Positions 32,236 through 32,389 of a stretch of DNA of 32,389 nucleotides are shown in pieces. The position numbers and the translations under genes were made by a program. The notes beneath the pieces are model-generated. The model was not told the DNA's origin and ran no database searches. It saw nothing but the letters and a program-made list of their open reading frames with translations. Origin of the DNA: an uncultured Prevotellaceae bacterium (GTDB taxonomy: Bacteria > Bacteroidota > Bacteroidia > Bacteroidales > Muribaculaceae); NCBI GenBank assembly GCA_946409635.1, contig CAMJXD010000015.1:1-32389 (forward strand). Reading direction: 5' to 3'. Each line of letters opens with the position of its first letter. The first letter of the stretch is position 1.

Positions 32236-32389
32236 ATGAACCGAGTAGGTAAATTATATTTCAAGTACGGCACCATGGGGTCGGCCAAGACCGCCATGCT
32301 GCTCACCCAGGCTTACAACTTTGAGGAACGCGGCATGCAGTACCTGTGCATGAAGCCCATCATCGACGACCGCGAGAACGACAACGTCA
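32236..32389 (+). CDS. tdk: Thymidine kinase (5' part, cut by window end)
   Basis: 51 codons are visible. LYFKYGTMGSAKTAMLL, then AYNFEERGM and a following PIIDDRE segment align with the start of E. coli-type Tdk (YFYYSAMNAGKSTALL..YNYQERGM..EIDDR). The P-loop has Ala where E. coli has Gly before the Lys. The enzyme phosphorylates thymidine for salvage. The rest of the gene lies beyond the window. Confidence 0.82.
   Translation, partial: MNRVGKLYFKYGTMGSAKTAMLLTQAYNFEERGMQYLCMKPIIDDRENDNV

Overview
The window looks like chromosomal DNA of a Bacteroidales bacterium, probably close to Muribaculaceae or Prevotellaceae. Four things point there. The promoters follow the Bacteroidetes TAnnTTTG pattern and Shine-Dalgarno sites are weak or absent. 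The gene families are typical: DUF3256, DUF4491, a BspA-type leucine-rich-repeat protein, an Omp28-type protein and a C10 protease. The LRR protein ends in a degenerate type IX secretion-like tail. Mrp is of the form without the CxxC loop. No phage, transposon, CRISPR array or plasmid gene was seen. GC is fairly high except at the left end, roughly the first 2.8 kb.

Layout. 1-147: remnant of an AraC-family DNA-binding domain. 411-2774: secreted C10 (streptopain-like) cysteine protease with a dockerin-like tail. 2889-2970: tRNA-Leu(UAG), minus strand. 3150-8161: minus-strand housekeeping run trmB, mrp, M48 lipoprotein protease, DUF3256, xseA, xseB. 8445-10565: minus-strand LRR/dockerin/cohesin-like surface protein. 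10899-19725: plus-strand cluster encoding a vWA-like lipoprotein, a four-helix membrane protein, an FtsZ/tubulin-like protein, a 1147-residue protein with a C-terminal Hsp70/actin-type ATPase, a single-span membrane protein and a zinc-ribbon membrane protein. 19884-25685: DUF4491, trmD, FtsB/DivIC-like, a small membrane protein, coaX, an outer-membrane beta-barrel, lptC and a CNNM/CBS transporter-like protein. 25819-25892: tRNA-Asp. 26114-28066: Omp28-like secreted protein with dockerin. 28164-28238: tRNA-Pro, minus strand. 28411-31943: aspS, NIF3-like, C4 zinc-ribbon coiled-coil protein. 32236-end: 5' part of an E. coli-type thymidine kinase.

The best candidate for a little-described system is 10899-19118 (possibly to 19725). 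One apparent transcription unit combines a tubulin-superfamily protein and an actin/Hsp70-superfamily ATPase with a vWA-like lipoprotein and membrane anchors. This suggests an envelope-linked cytoskeletal or membrane-remodelling machine. It recalls the published proposal that an FtsZ-like family works with a vWA protein in membrane remodelling, but adds a very large actin-like partner.

The second unexplained pattern is a family of short tandem repeats built on AACTNNN heptads. They sit just upstream of several start codons, and one of them supplies the last codons of trmB. All function calls are from reading the sequence; no database search was run.
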